Shown piece by piece: positions 55,876-63,985 of a stretch of DNA of 64,000 bases. The translations under genes and the position numbers were made by a program. The DNA comes from Streptomyces sp. NBC_00525 (GTDB lineage Bacteria; Actinomycetota; Actinomycetes; Streptomycetales; Streptomycetaceae), in assembly GCF_036346595.1 (NCBI RefSeq), contig NZ_CP107834.1, forward strand, positions 1,984,001 to 2,048,000, read 5' to 3'. How positions within the stretch are numbered: the stretch's first letter is position 1; each line of letters opens with the position of its first letter. The notes below the pieces were generated by a model. The model worked only from the letters and a program-made list of their open reading frames with translations, had not been told where the DNA came from and ran no database searches.

Positions 55876-56742
55876 ATGACCACGACCACCATCGCCCGTC
55901 ACGCCCTGTTCACGGGCCTCGACCACAAACAGTTCGTGGCGGATCTGGAAAAAGATCTGTTCGAGGAGATCGATGGCCTCGAAAGAAGTTCTGGTCTCAT
56001 CAGCCTGACCTTCAGCACCACAATGATGTCACTGCACGCCAGGTGCCTGATCGATCCTGATGCCGCTGCGATCGAGACATGGGAATCGACGGTCAACGCG
56101 CTGCAGTTGGGCTCGGCACTGTTCGCGGTGGCCGGCGCCGAGGAGGGGACCGTGCAGTGCCGGATCAACAGGAAGCTGCGGACCGTCCCGATCGCCGGAC
56201 GCCTGTCGGCAGCCGACGCGGGCAACTGGCTGTCCGCCTTCTGGCTGGCCGTCATCTGCCGTGACCAGGAACGGATGACGCAGCTCAGCGAGATCCCGCT
56301 GGAGCGGCTTCGGTCACCGCAGGGGCAGTACGACGAGTACATCTACCACTGGGTCGACACCCTCCAGACCTGGTGGCTCCGCGGCCCCGGCCTCGCCGAC
56401 AAACTGATCGCCACCATCGAGGCATCCGACCCGTCCGTGGCCCGGATCGCCCCCCGAGACCTGATGGATGGCGTCCTCTACCCGCCCATCAACCTCTTCT
56501 ACCACTACGTCCGCCAAGACCGAGACGGCTTCGCCCCCGCCCTGGCAGACGCACTGAAGCTCCACAAGGCGTACTGGACCCTCACCGAGGACCGGGCCGC
56601 CGACATCGACGGCAGCATCGCCCTCGGACCCCTCGCCATCGCCTGCCTCGCCCACGACGCCGACTTCCCCCTCGGCGTCGAATCCGACTACCTGCCCAAG
56701 CACCTGCTCCAGCGCAGCCGGCTCGGCGAGTTCCCCACCTGA
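55876..56742 (+). CDS. Imm49-family immunity protein, copy 2
   Basis: The 288-residue Imm49 protein has an N-terminal third of its own (ARHALFTGLDHKQFVADLEK). Its C-terminal part is nearly identical to copy 1, including HWVDTLQTWW and VESDYLPKHLLQRSRLGEFP. The start at 55876 is supported by the shared CGACATCAG-CTCTTCC leader and by alignment with copy 1; an in-frame upstream extension is not needed. It is a chimera of a divergent front half and a shared back half. Confidence 0.88.
   Translation: MTTTTIARHALFTGLDHKQFVADLEKDLFEEIDGLERSSGLISLTFSTTMMSLHARCLIDPDAAAIETWESTVNALQLGSALFAVAGAEEGTVQCRINRKLRTVPIAGRLSAADAGNWLSAFWLAVICRDQERMTQLSEIPLERLRSPQGQYDEYIYHWVDTLQTWWLRGPGLADKLIATIEASDPSVARIAPRDLMDGVLYPPINLFYHYVRQDRDGFAPALADALKLHKAYWTLTEDRAADIDGSIALGPLAIACLAHDADFPLGVESDYLPKHLLQRSRLGEFPT
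56212..56742 (+). repeat. 531-bp direct repeat, copy B (3' half of Imm49 copy 2)
   Basis: This is the second copy of the segment at 55201-55731. The differences seen are at the GAA/GAG and GGA/GGG codons near 56306 and 56325, the GAC/GAT and ATC/GTC codons near 56470, GAT/GGC near 56675, and CAT/CAC near 56703. Most are silent; two change a residue (Ile to Val, Asp to Gly). Confidence 0.95.
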
Positions 56743-56889
56743 CACATTCGGAGGGAGGTCGCGGCCTACCCGAGGGGCGCTCCAAGAAGGCCGCGCCTGC
56801 GACGCTCAGGGCATCAAGGGCTGGATCAGACAGCGGGGCCTGGGTGCGGACAGACGTGAAGCCCCTGATAGGACGGTTCTCACCACTAG

Positions 56890-57142
56890 ATCGTTCGCTG
56901 CGCACCAGAGGCTTGATGGAGTACGTGGCCCGACTGCCGGCCGACCACCACCGCCGGATCGGTACCTCGAAGGGCTCCGGGCACTGGGCCCTGGCCGCCA
57001 GGCCGTCTTCGCGCTGCGCTGGTTCCATGAGCGCGGCTGTGGGGCATGGCCTGGCCCGCGATGCCGGCGTCTCCCAGGCCACCGGCTACCGCTACCTGCA
57101 CAAGGTCCTGGACCGCTGCCAACAAGAGGGTAAGACAGCGTA
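56890..57142 (+). pseudogene. Transposase N-terminal remnant, frameshifted
   Basis: Within a 400-bp gap between immunity genes, two overlapping rightward frames carry consecutive parts of a Streptomyces DDE-transposase N terminus. One has LRALGPGRQAVFALRWFHERG, and the next, in another frame, has LARDAGVSQATGYRYLHKVLD, the usual helix-turn-helix. A frameshift near 57035-57050 separates them and the catalytic part is absent. No terminal inverted repeats are seen. It marks a past insertion in the immunity array. The preceding bases (56743-56890) hold no recognisable feature. Confidence 0.65.
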
Positions 57143-57622
57143 ATGAAAAAGGGAGAAGTCCCCGCCCCCGACCTCAAACGCTGGACCGAGGAGGGGCGCC
57201 TCACCATCATAGATGTCGCGGATATCCTCGGAGTGCCCCCGGATATCTACACAAGTGACCCATTGAATTTGACACCCGCCCGGCAGAGTTACACAACAAG
57301 GCTACCTTTTCACGAATTCGAACAATCGGACTGGATAACTTTCCAAACGGACCTGATGGCCTACGTGGCTGACTTTTTTATCCAGCGCCACGGGGCGAAA
57401 CGGGTCGTGATCAACGACTCCACGACACCGCTCGGCTACCGCTACGCAATCGAGGCGACCGGCCGGGACGGGCGGGTTCGGACAGCAGATCCGGCCGAAA
57501 TCTTGCGAGAAGAACTCAAGAATTCCCCTATCGAGATCGTTAGAATGCCCGCAAGCGCAGAACTCACGTTGCATTTGACGCGACAGGTGAACGAGGAAGG
57601 CCCTGCAAATCCGAGGGATTGA
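57143..57622 (+). CDS. Orphan paralogue of the candidate immunity protein (159 aa)
   Basis: The 159-residue protein shares with the gene at 54359-54835 the block LPFHEFEQSDWITFQTDLMA and the C-terminal SPIEIVRMPASAELTLHLT layout. Overall identity is modest. The start is ATG followed by AAAAAGGGAG. The codons are much more AT-rich than the neighbours (for example ATA, TTG, ACA), a sign of separate acquisition. With no toxin beside it, it is probably an orphan antidote against a related toxin domain. Confidence 0.65.
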   Translation: MKKGEVPAPDLKRWTEEGRLTIIDVADILGVPPDIYTSDPLNLTPARQSYTTRLPFHEFEQSDWITFQTDLMAYVADFFIQRHGAKRVVINDSTTPLGYRYAIEATGRDGRVRTADPAEILREELKNSPIEIVRMPASAELTLHLTRQVNEEGPANPRD

Positions 57623-57952
57623 GGCCCACCTGCGGCAACCCCCCGATCGCAAGGGTCTCCGCGTGTCCACGGTCCATCCTGCGGCTGGAATCGAGTGAGG
57701 CGTCGCCGCGGGGGTATACACACGACCGTCGGCGACTACGGCGAGGACGAGTTGACGCTGCGCTTGCGTCATGCGCCGGCCGCGCGCCTTGTCCTCGCCG
57801 CGCATGGACTCGCCACCACCGAAGCGTCTGTGGACGCCAGTGCACCGGCGTTCCTCCTCAGACGTACGGACAAGGCTCTCCTCGGTCCGGCAGTGCGTGT
57901 GCCGGCGAGCCCTCCGGGGGAAACCGAACGAAGCGAGCGACAGGATTCTTCA
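57623..57952. other. 330-bp gap without a convincing gene
   Basis: The stretch between the orphan immunity gene and the frameshifted Imm49 copy shows open frames on both strands but no recognisable protein, hairpin or operator. It may be what remains of a lost toxin or immunity cassette. The last 15 bases are the leader of the next gene. Confidence 0.4.
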
Positions 57953-58812
57953 GTGACACGGCACGTGACTCGACACGGCAGCGCGGGACCCGACGACGAG
58001 GCATACGCACGGTCCCTGAGTGAGGGCCTGCTGAGGACCATCGGAACCCTGGAACGCTCGCCCGGAATGTTCGACAGCGCCCTGGGCAAGTCCCTTTTGA
58101 ACGCTCGGGCCCACCTGGCCATCGATCCGGACGCCTCAGAACTGAGCACCTGGGAGGCCGTGGTCACGGCGTTGCAGACACATTCCTCACTATTTGCGAC
58201 TGCCGGAAAGAGCGAGGAAAGGGTCCTTTGTCGCATCGCCGGAGCAGATCGGTCCATCCGAACAACCGGACCAACGCGCTCCGTCAACCCCGGTCACTGG
58301 ATCAACGCCTTCTGGCTGGCCATTGTCTGCCGTGATCAAACACGGATGAGCCAGTTGAGCGGCGTTTCGCTGGAGCTGTTGAGGGCGTCACGAGCGCGGT
58401 ACGACGAGTTCATGTCCGATTGGGTCGACACGCTTCAGCCCTACTGGGACAAGCGTCCGGCCTCGCAGGGAAACTCGTCGCCACCATCGAAGGCTCGCAT
58501 CCTGACGTCGCGCAGGTGGCGGAAAAAGATCTCATCGACAAGATTCTCTATCAACCGGTAAACCTCTTCCATCTCTTCGTACGCAAAGACCGAGAAGGTT
58601 TCAACCAGGCCCTCGTCGAGGCTCTGGAGCTGCACAAGTCGTACTGGACCGCAACCCCGGAGAGAGAAGCCAGCGTCGAGGGCTGTCTGGCGCTCGGACC
58701 CCTGGCCATGACCTGTCTCGCCCTCGACGCGGGATTCCCGATCGAAGTCGAATCCGACTATCTGCCTACCTACCTGCTGAATCGCGCCTGGGTGGGCGAA
58801 TTTCCCACCTGA
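57953..58812 (+). pseudogene. Imm49-family gene, copy 3, frameshifted
   Basis: From GTG 57953 the frame encodes an Imm49 N-terminal half (for example FWLAIVCRDQTRMSQLSGVS and SDWVDTLQPYW). It then loses homology after TACTGG near 58446, where it runs out of frame to a stop near 58561. Homology resumes in another frame (LAGKLVATIEGSHPDVAQVA) and continues to VESDYLPTYLLNRAWVGEFP and the stop at 58812. Restoring one G in the TGGG run near 58446 would join the halves. It is either a real pseudogene or a single-base sequencing error. Confidence 0.8.
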
Positions 58813-58894
58813 GAGCCCCCAACCCGCAGCGCATCCGACAGGTGCGCCGTTCGTCTCGATACGCCATCCAGAAGTTCGACATCAGGGAGCCTTC

Positions 58895-59758
58895 GTGACC
58901 GTGATCATTCCTCGCCATGGCAGGCCTGGGCCCGACGACGAAGGCTTTGCACGAGCCCTGACCGAGGAGACCATCGAGGAGATCTCCTCGATCGAGCAGT
59001 CGCCGCACATGCTCGACGCCATGTGGAACTCCGTGCGAACGTGCGTCGGCGCCCGTTCGACGGTCGACCCCGCGTGCTCAGGCATCGAAACCTGGGAAGC
59101 CGTGGTGAACGCCATGCAAGTGGGATCGGCGATCTTCCGCGCCGCCACTGCCACGGGCGACACCTTCGAGTGCCGCATCCATCACGAGATGCGCACGCTC
59201 CCTGTCACCGGCCCCAGGGTCTACGCCAACGCGCCCTCGTGGATCGATGCGTTCTATTTCGCCCTCATCTGCCGCGACCAGGAACGGTTGACCGAACTGT
59301 GCGAGGTGCCCATGGCCGTGCTGCGCGACTCAGGCGCACAGCACGACGAATACCTCTACCATTGGGTAGCAACGTTGCAGGCATATTGGTCACGCCAGCA
59401 ACCCGCAATGGTCGAGGCCCTCACCGCAGCCTTCCGCACCTCCGACCCGGACATGACCGAAATCGCCCCGCGAGACTGGCTGCAGACCATCTCGTACCCG
59501 CCGATCAACCTCTTCTACCGGTTCGTCAAACATGACCACGCCGGTTTCAACGACGCGCTGACGGAAGCACTTGAACTTCACAAGAGGTACTGGACAAAGG
59601 ACGAGGACCGCGAGAAAAGCACCAAGGGCCTGTGGGCCATCGGTCCACTGGCCATGGCATGCCTCGCCTACGACGGCGATTTCCCCGTCGACGTCGAATC
59701 CGAATATCTCCCCCAGCACCTCCTCCAACGCAGCTGGGTCGGAGAGTTCCCCATCTGA
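58895..59758 (+). CDS. Imm49-family immunity protein, copy 4
   Basis: The 287-residue Imm49 protein is intact and divergent from copies 1 and 2. It keeps WIDAFYFALICRDQERLTEL, YHWVATLQAYW and VESEYLPQHLLQRSWVGEFP. Its N terminus (IPRHGRPGPDDEGFARALTE) resembles that of copy 3, so copies 3 and 4 form one pair and copies 1 and 2 another. GTG at 58895 follows the shared CGACATCAGGGAG leader. It ends the immunity array. Confidence 0.87.
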   Translation: MTVIIPRHGRPGPDDEGFARALTEETIEEISSIEQSPHMLDAMWNSVRTCVGARSTVDPACSGIETWEAVVNAMQVGSAIFRAATATGDTFECRIHHEMRTLPVTGPRVYANAPSWIDAFYFALICRDQERLTELCEVPMAVLRDSGAQHDEYLYHWVATLQAYWSRQQPAMVEALTAAFRTSDPDMTEIAPRDWLQTISYPPINLFYRFVKHDHAGFNDALTEALELHKRYWTKDEDREKSTKGLWAIGPLAMACLAYDGDFPVDVESEYLPQHLLQRSWVGEFPI

Positions 59759-59900
59759 CGCGCGACTCACCGCCCAGCCCCGTGGACGCCAGCGTCCGGT
59801 GCGACGGGCTGCTCGCGTCGACCGAAGGGGCGCCCGCTCCCACGTGCTCGGTGTCACCCTGGACAGTGCCGTGACTGCCGGGTAACTTCTGAGTGGGCTG

Positions 59901-59914
59901 AGCAAGCGCTTAGC
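59901..59914. promoter_or_regulatory. Palindromic operator before the acyl-CoA dehydrogenase
   Basis: AGCAAGCGCTTAGC centres on the palindrome AAGCGCTT (59904-59911), 38 bases upstream of the start of the next gene. Sites of this shape occur before actinobacterial acyl-CoA degradation genes under TetR-family control. Which regulator binds here is not known. Confidence 0.45.
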
Positions 59915-59951
59915 CATGTCGTAGGAGACGTCGCCGACCAAGGAGGCACCC

Positions 59952-61109
59952 GTGCGCCGTACGGTATTCAACGAGGACCACGAGGCGTTCCGGGAGACCA
60001 TCCGCGCCTTCATCGCGGCCGAGGTCGTGCCCGTGTACGACGAGTGGTTCGCCGCCGGGCAGGCGCCGCGCGACTTCTATCTCAAGCTCGGTGAGCTGGG
60101 CGTCTTCGGGATCAACGTGGACGAGGAGTACGACGGCGCGGGCATCGACTCGCACAAGTACGAGGCCGTCATCTACGAGGAGACCGCGCGTGCGGGCGTC
60201 TCGTTCGGCGGGTCCGGGGTGCACACCCTGCTCGGGCTGCCGTACATCAAGATGCTGGCCACCGCCGACCAGAAGAAGCGCTGGCTGCCGAAGTTCGTCA
60301 CCGGCGAGGAGATGTGGGCCCTCGCGATGACCGAGCCGGGCACCGGGTCGGACGTGGCGGGCATGAAGACCACCGCCAAGCTCTCCGAGGACGGCACGCA
60401 CTACGTGCTCAACGGCGCCAAGACGTTCATCACCGGCGGCGTGCACGCCGACCGCGTCATCGTCTGCGCCCGCACCTCCGCCCCGCGCGAGGACGACCGC
60501 CGCTTCGGCATCTCGCTGTTCGCCGTGGACACCAAGTCCGAGGGCTACTCCATCGGCCGCAAGCTCGACAAGCTCGGGCTGCGCGTCTCCGACACCGCCG
60601 AGCTGGCCTTCGTCGACGTCAAGGTGCCCGCCGAGGACCTGCTCGGCGAGGAGAACAAGGGCTTCGGCTACCTCGGCACCAACCTGGCATCCGAGCGCTG
60701 GGGCATCGCCTTCGGCGCGTACGCCCAGGCCGCCGCGGCCGTCCGGTTCGCCAAGGAGTACGTGCAGGAGCGCACGGTCTTCGGCAAGACCGTCGCCTCG
60801 TTCCAGAACACCAAGTTCGAGCTGGCCGCCTGCCAGGCCGAGGTGGACGCGGCCCAGGCCGTCGCCGACCGCGCCCTGGAGGCGCTGGACGCCGGTGAGC
60901 TGACCGCCGCCGAGGCCGCCTCCGCGAAGCTGTTCTGCACCGAGGTCGCGCACCGCGTGATCGACCGCTGCCTCCAGCTCCACGGCGGCTACGGCTTCAT
61001 GAACGAGTACCCGATCGCCCGCCTCTACGCCGACAACCGCGTCAACCGCATCTACGGCGGCACCAGCGAGGTCATGAAGTCGATCATCGCCAAGTCCATG
61101 GGCCTGTAG
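59952..61109 (+). CDS. Acyl-CoA dehydrogenase
   Basis: The 385-residue FAD enzyme introduces the alpha-beta double bond in an acyl-CoA. Motifs are WALAMTEPGTGSDVAGMKT for FAD and substrate, and NRIYGGTSEVMKSI near the C terminus. The usual YEGT catalytic glutamate is replaced by glycine in YGGT. The likely base is instead Glu248 in LASERWGIAFG, as in isovaleryl-CoA and long-chain enzymes, so a branched or long-chain substrate is favoured. It starts at GTG 59952 with AAGGAGG upstream and is followed 16 bases later by tesB. Confidence 0.92.
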   Translation: MRRTVFNEDHEAFRETIRAFIAAEVVPVYDEWFAAGQAPRDFYLKLGELGVFGINVDEEYDGAGIDSHKYEAVIYEETARAGVSFGGSGVHTLLGLPYIKMLATADQKKRWLPKFVTGEEMWALAMTEPGTGSDVAGMKTTAKLSEDGTHYVLNGAKTFITGGVHADRVIVCARTSAPREDDRRFGISLFAVDTKSEGYSIGRKLDKLGLRVSDTAELAFVDVKVPAEDLLGEENKGFGYLGTNLASERWGIAFGAYAQAAAAVRFAKEYVQERTVFGKTVASFQNTKFELAACQAEVDAAQAVADRALEALDAGELTAAEAASAKLFCTEVAHRVIDRCLQLHGGYGFMNEYPIARLYADNRVNRIYGGTSEVMKSIIAKSMGL

Positions 61110-61125
61110 GGACCTCGTACCCCCC

Positions 61126-61998
61126 ATGAGCACCGCACTCGATTCCCTGCTCGATCTGCTCGACCTGGAGCGGATCGAGCAGGACATCTTCCGGGGTGCC
61201 AGCCGCTCGGCGGTCGTGCCCCGGGTCTTCGGCGGACAGGTCGCGGCCCAGGCGCTCGTCGCCGCGGGCCGCACCGTCCCCGCCGACCGGACCGCCCACT
61301 CGCTGCACTCGTACTTCCTGCGCATGGGCGATCCGGGCGCCCCGATCGTCTACACCGTGGACCGCATCCGCGACGGCCGGTCGTTCACCACGCGCCGGGT
61401 CGTCGCCGTCCAGCACGGGCAGCCGATCTTCCACCTGTCCGCGTCCTTCCAGACGTACGAGGAGGGGCTGGAGCACCAGACGGCCATGCCGGCGGCGCCC
61501 GACCCCGAGACGCTGCCCACGGCCGCCGAGATGCTGCCCCGCCACGCCCACCGGTTCAGCGACCCTGGCATGGTGGACCGACTGATCGAGGCGCGCGCCG
61601 CGGTCGATCTGCGGTACGTGGACGCGCCGCCGTTCGGCACGGTCGGCGTGCCCCGCGAGCCCCGGTCGCAGGTGTGGTTCCGGACCAACGGCAAGCTGGC
61701 CGACGACCCGCTGCTGCACGTGTGCATGGCGACGTACGTCTCCGACATGACGCTGCTCGACTCCGTGCTGCTCGCCCACGGGCGCGGTGGATGGGCGGTC
61801 GGTGACGTGGTGGGCGCGAGCCTGGACCACGCGATGTGGTTCCACCGGCCGTTCCGGGCCGACGAGTGGCTGCTGTACGACCAGGAGTCGCCGTCCGCGT
61901 CCGGCGGGCGCGGGCTCGGCCAGGCCCGCATATACACGCGGGAGGGCCGCCTGGCGGTCACCGTCATCCAGGAGGGTGTCGTCCGCGTCCCCCGCTGA
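61126..61998 (+). CDS. tesB: Acyl-CoA thioesterase II
   Basis: The 290-residue double-hotdog thioesterase cleaves acyl-CoA to free acid and CoA. It shows VFGGQVAAQALVAAGRTVP and HSLHSYFLRMGDP in the first hotdog. The second holds the catalytic Asp in ASLDHAMWFHRPF, the Ser/Thr in DQESPSASGGRG and the Gln in VIQEGVVR, in the TesB order. It is co-transcribed with the acyl-CoA dehydrogenase, perhaps balancing acyl-CoA pools during lipid or branched-chain breakdown. Confidence 0.93.
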   Translation: MSTALDSLLDLLDLERIEQDIFRGASRSAVVPRVFGGQVAAQALVAAGRTVPADRTAHSLHSYFLRMGDPGAPIVYTVDRIRDGRSFTTRRVVAVQHGQPIFHLSASFQTYEEGLEHQTAMPAAPDPETLPTAAEMLPRHAHRFSDPGMVDRLIEARAAVDLRYVDAPPFGTVGVPREPRSQVWFRTNGKLADDPLLHVCMATYVSDMTLLDSVLLAHGRGGWAVGDVVGASLDHAMWFHRPFRADEWLLYDQESPSASGGRGLGQARIYTREGRLAVTVIQEGVVRVPR

Positions 61999-62058
61999 CC
62001 GGCCGGCCCCGGCCGCGCGTCGGACACCGGCCGCCCGGCTGCGGACATACTCACCGGC

Positions 62059-63033
62059 ATGACTGACGCGAAAAGCAGTGGCGGCGGGTCCACCTTCACC
62101 GTCGTCGTCGCGGCCCTCGCCAACCTCGGCATCGCCGTGGCGAAGGCGGTCGCCGGGCTGATCAGCGGATCGAGCGCGATGCTCTCCGAGGCGGCCCACT
62201 CGGTGGCCGACACCGTCACCGAGGTACTGCTGCTCACCGCGCTCAAACGCAGCGAGAAACCGGCCGACGAGGACCATCCGCTGGGGTACGGCCCCGAGCG
62301 GTACATCTGGGCGCTGCTCGCCTCCGTGGCGACGTTCGTCGGCGGCGCGGTCTTCTCGATCTACGACGGGGTGCACACCCTGCTCGCGGGCGAGGAACTG
62401 GGCGACCCGCTGCTCTCGTACCTCGTGCTCGCCGTCGCCTTCCTGCTGGAGGGCTTCTCGCTGCGGACCGGGCTGCGCCAGGTCCGGGAGGAGGCCGTAC
62501 GGCTCGGCGCGCCCGCCCGGCACTATTTCCGCCGCACCCCGGACACCGCGGTCAAGGCCGTCGTGATGGAGGACTCGGCGGCCCTGGTGGGGCTGCTGCT
62601 CGCGGCGGGCGGGCTGCTCGGCGGGCAGCTGACCGGGTCCGGGGTGTGGGACGGCGTCGCCTCGCTGCTGATCGGGGTGCTGCTGGTGTACGTGGCCTGG
62701 GTGCTCGGGCGGTCCAACGTGCAGCTGCTGATCGGGCGGCCGGTGTCGCGGCCGATGCGGGAGGGCATCCGGGAGGAGCTGCTGGGCGTCGACCACCTCA
62801 TCTCCGTACTGGAGCTGACCACGCTCATCCAGGGGCCGGACGAGATCCTGGTGGCCGCGAAGGTCGACTTCTTGGACACGGTCAGCGCCGAGCAGGTCGA
62901 GTCGGCGTGCGAGCGGGCGGAGCGCCGGCTGCGGCAGCGGTACGCGTCGATCAAGCGGGTGTACCTGGACCCCACGTCGGGCCGGGAGGCGCGCCGCCGG
63001 GCCCGCGCGGAGGAGGAGGGGCCGGGGGCCTGA
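62059..63033 (+). CDS. Cation diffusion facilitator family transporter
   Basis: The 324-residue protein has about six membrane helices and a cytoplasmic C-terminal domain (about 210-310), as in zinc/iron-type CDF exporters. The first metal site HSVAD lies in LSEAAHSVADTVTE on the second helix. The matching site on the fifth helix reads MEDSAALVG, lacking the usual second HxxxD, so the metal specificity is unclear. The C-terminal tail is Arg/Glu-rich. It lies 60 bases after tesB with its own ATG and may be a separate unit. Confidence 0.88.
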   Translation: MTDAKSSGGGSTFTVVVAALANLGIAVAKAVAGLISGSSAMLSEAAHSVADTVTEVLLLTALKRSEKPADEDHPLGYGPERYIWALLASVATFVGGAVFSIYDGVHTLLAGEELGDPLLSYLVLAVAFLLEGFSLRTGLRQVREEAVRLGAPARHYFRRTPDTAVKAVVMEDSAALVGLLLAAGGLLGGQLTGSGVWDGVASLLIGVLLVYVAWVLGRSNVQLLIGRPVSRPMREGIREELLGVDHLISVLELTTLIQGPDEILVAAKVDFLDTVSAEQVESACERAERRLRQRYASIKRVYLDPTSGREARRRARAEEEGPGA

Positions 63034-63070
63034 CGGAGCGGCCCCGGCGCCTCGGGCCGGCCCCGTCGCG

Positions 63071-63850
63071 TCAGAGCAGTCCCGCCGCCGCCAGCAGGTA
63101 GTCCGTCATCGGGTCGTAGAAGCGCGGGTCCAGGACGTGGTCGTCGAGCGGGACGGCCACCTGGAGGGTGCCCTCGGCCTCGCCGAGGAACAGCGCCGGG
63201 TCGTTGCAGTCGGCGTACCCGATGGCGTCCAGGCCGCGCTGCGCGGCGCAGCCGGCCCAGCCGTGGTCGGCGACGACGAGGTCGGGCAGCGGGCGGCCCT
63301 CCCGTTCCAGGCCGTCCAGGACGGCGGCCATCGGGGCCGGGGAGTGGGTGTGCCAGAGGGTCGCGCCGCGCTCCTGGACGGCGACGTCCGCGAACTGGAA
63401 GACCATGCCCTCGTCGGCCATCAGCCCGCCCGGAATCCGTACGATCTCGCAGCCGGCCGCCCGCAGCGCCGCCGCCGTCTGCCGGTGGACGTCCAGGAGG
63501 CCGCCGGGGTGGCCGGTGGCGAAGAGGACCCGTTCGCGGCCCTCGGCGGCCTTGCGCAGCAGGGCGGCGGCCCGTTCCAGGGCGTCGACGGTCAGCTCGG
63601 GGTCGATGGTGTCCTGGCCGAACCGGTGCTCCGGATCGTCGCTGACCCCGCACCTTTCGGCCATCACGGCGAGCACGTCCTGCTCGTCGCGCCACCGGTC
63701 GCCCAGCTCCAGGCCCAGCCAGTAGTGCCGGTCGCCGTTGGCCAGGCTGCGGTAGTGGGCCAGGTTGTTGTCGCGCGGGGTGGCGACGTCCCCCGCGATG
63801 CGCGTACGGACGAGGTGCTCGACGAGGGCGGCGCGGCTGGGTATCGGCAT
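63071..63850 (-). CDS. Phosphatase-like protein
   Basis: The 259-residue protein resembles the Streptomyces proteins annotated as phosphatases in this chromosomal neighbourhood. It contains RVLFATGHPGGLLDVHRQTA, a GLMADEG segment, DLVVADHGWAGCAAQRGLD and a FLGEAEGTLQVAVPLDDHV block, but no textbook phosphatase motif is obvious by eye. The reaction is therefore uncertain. The ATG at 63850 begins MPIPSRAALVEHLVR. It converges with the CDF gene. Confidence 0.7.
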   Translation of the reverse strand: MPIPSRAALVEHLVRTRIAGDVATPRDNNLAHYRSLANGDRHYWLGLELGDRWRDEQDVLAVMAERCGVSDDPEHRFGQDTIDPELTVDALERAAALLRKAAEGRERVLFATGHPGGLLDVHRQTAAALRAAGCEIVRIPGGLMADEGMVFQFADVAVQERGATLWHTHSPAPMAAVLDGLEREGRPLPDLVVADHGWAGCAAQRGLDAIGYADCNDPALFLGEAEGTLQVAVPLDDHVLDPRFYDPMTDYLLAAAGLL

Positions 63851-63969
63851 GGGGCCATTGTGCCGTGGCCGGTGCGCGGCGTCCCGGCCATCCGCAGGCC
63901 GGATGTTGAGTGAGCGTTCACCCGCCGGTGACCTGGAACTTTCCGCTCCGACCGGCCTCCCCGCATGAA

Positions 63970-63985
63970 ATGGGTATAGACCACT
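63970..63985. promoter_or_regulatory. DasR-like operator (dre) at the right edge
   Basis: ATGGGTATAGACCACT matches the known DasR-responsive element ACTGGTCTAGACCACT at 13 of 16 positions, including the whole right half. DasR, a GntR-family regulator, represses chitin and N-acetylglucosamine genes in Streptomyces and is released by amino-sugar phosphates. The site is 119 bases before the phosphatase-like gene start and close to the window end, so it may control a rightward gene outside. Confidence 0.6.

Noticed and set aside
57302..57805. Leftward 167-codon frame over the orphan immunity gene
   Set aside because: It is antisense to 57143-57622, whose ribosome-binding site and paralogy to 54359-54835 identify the real coding strand.
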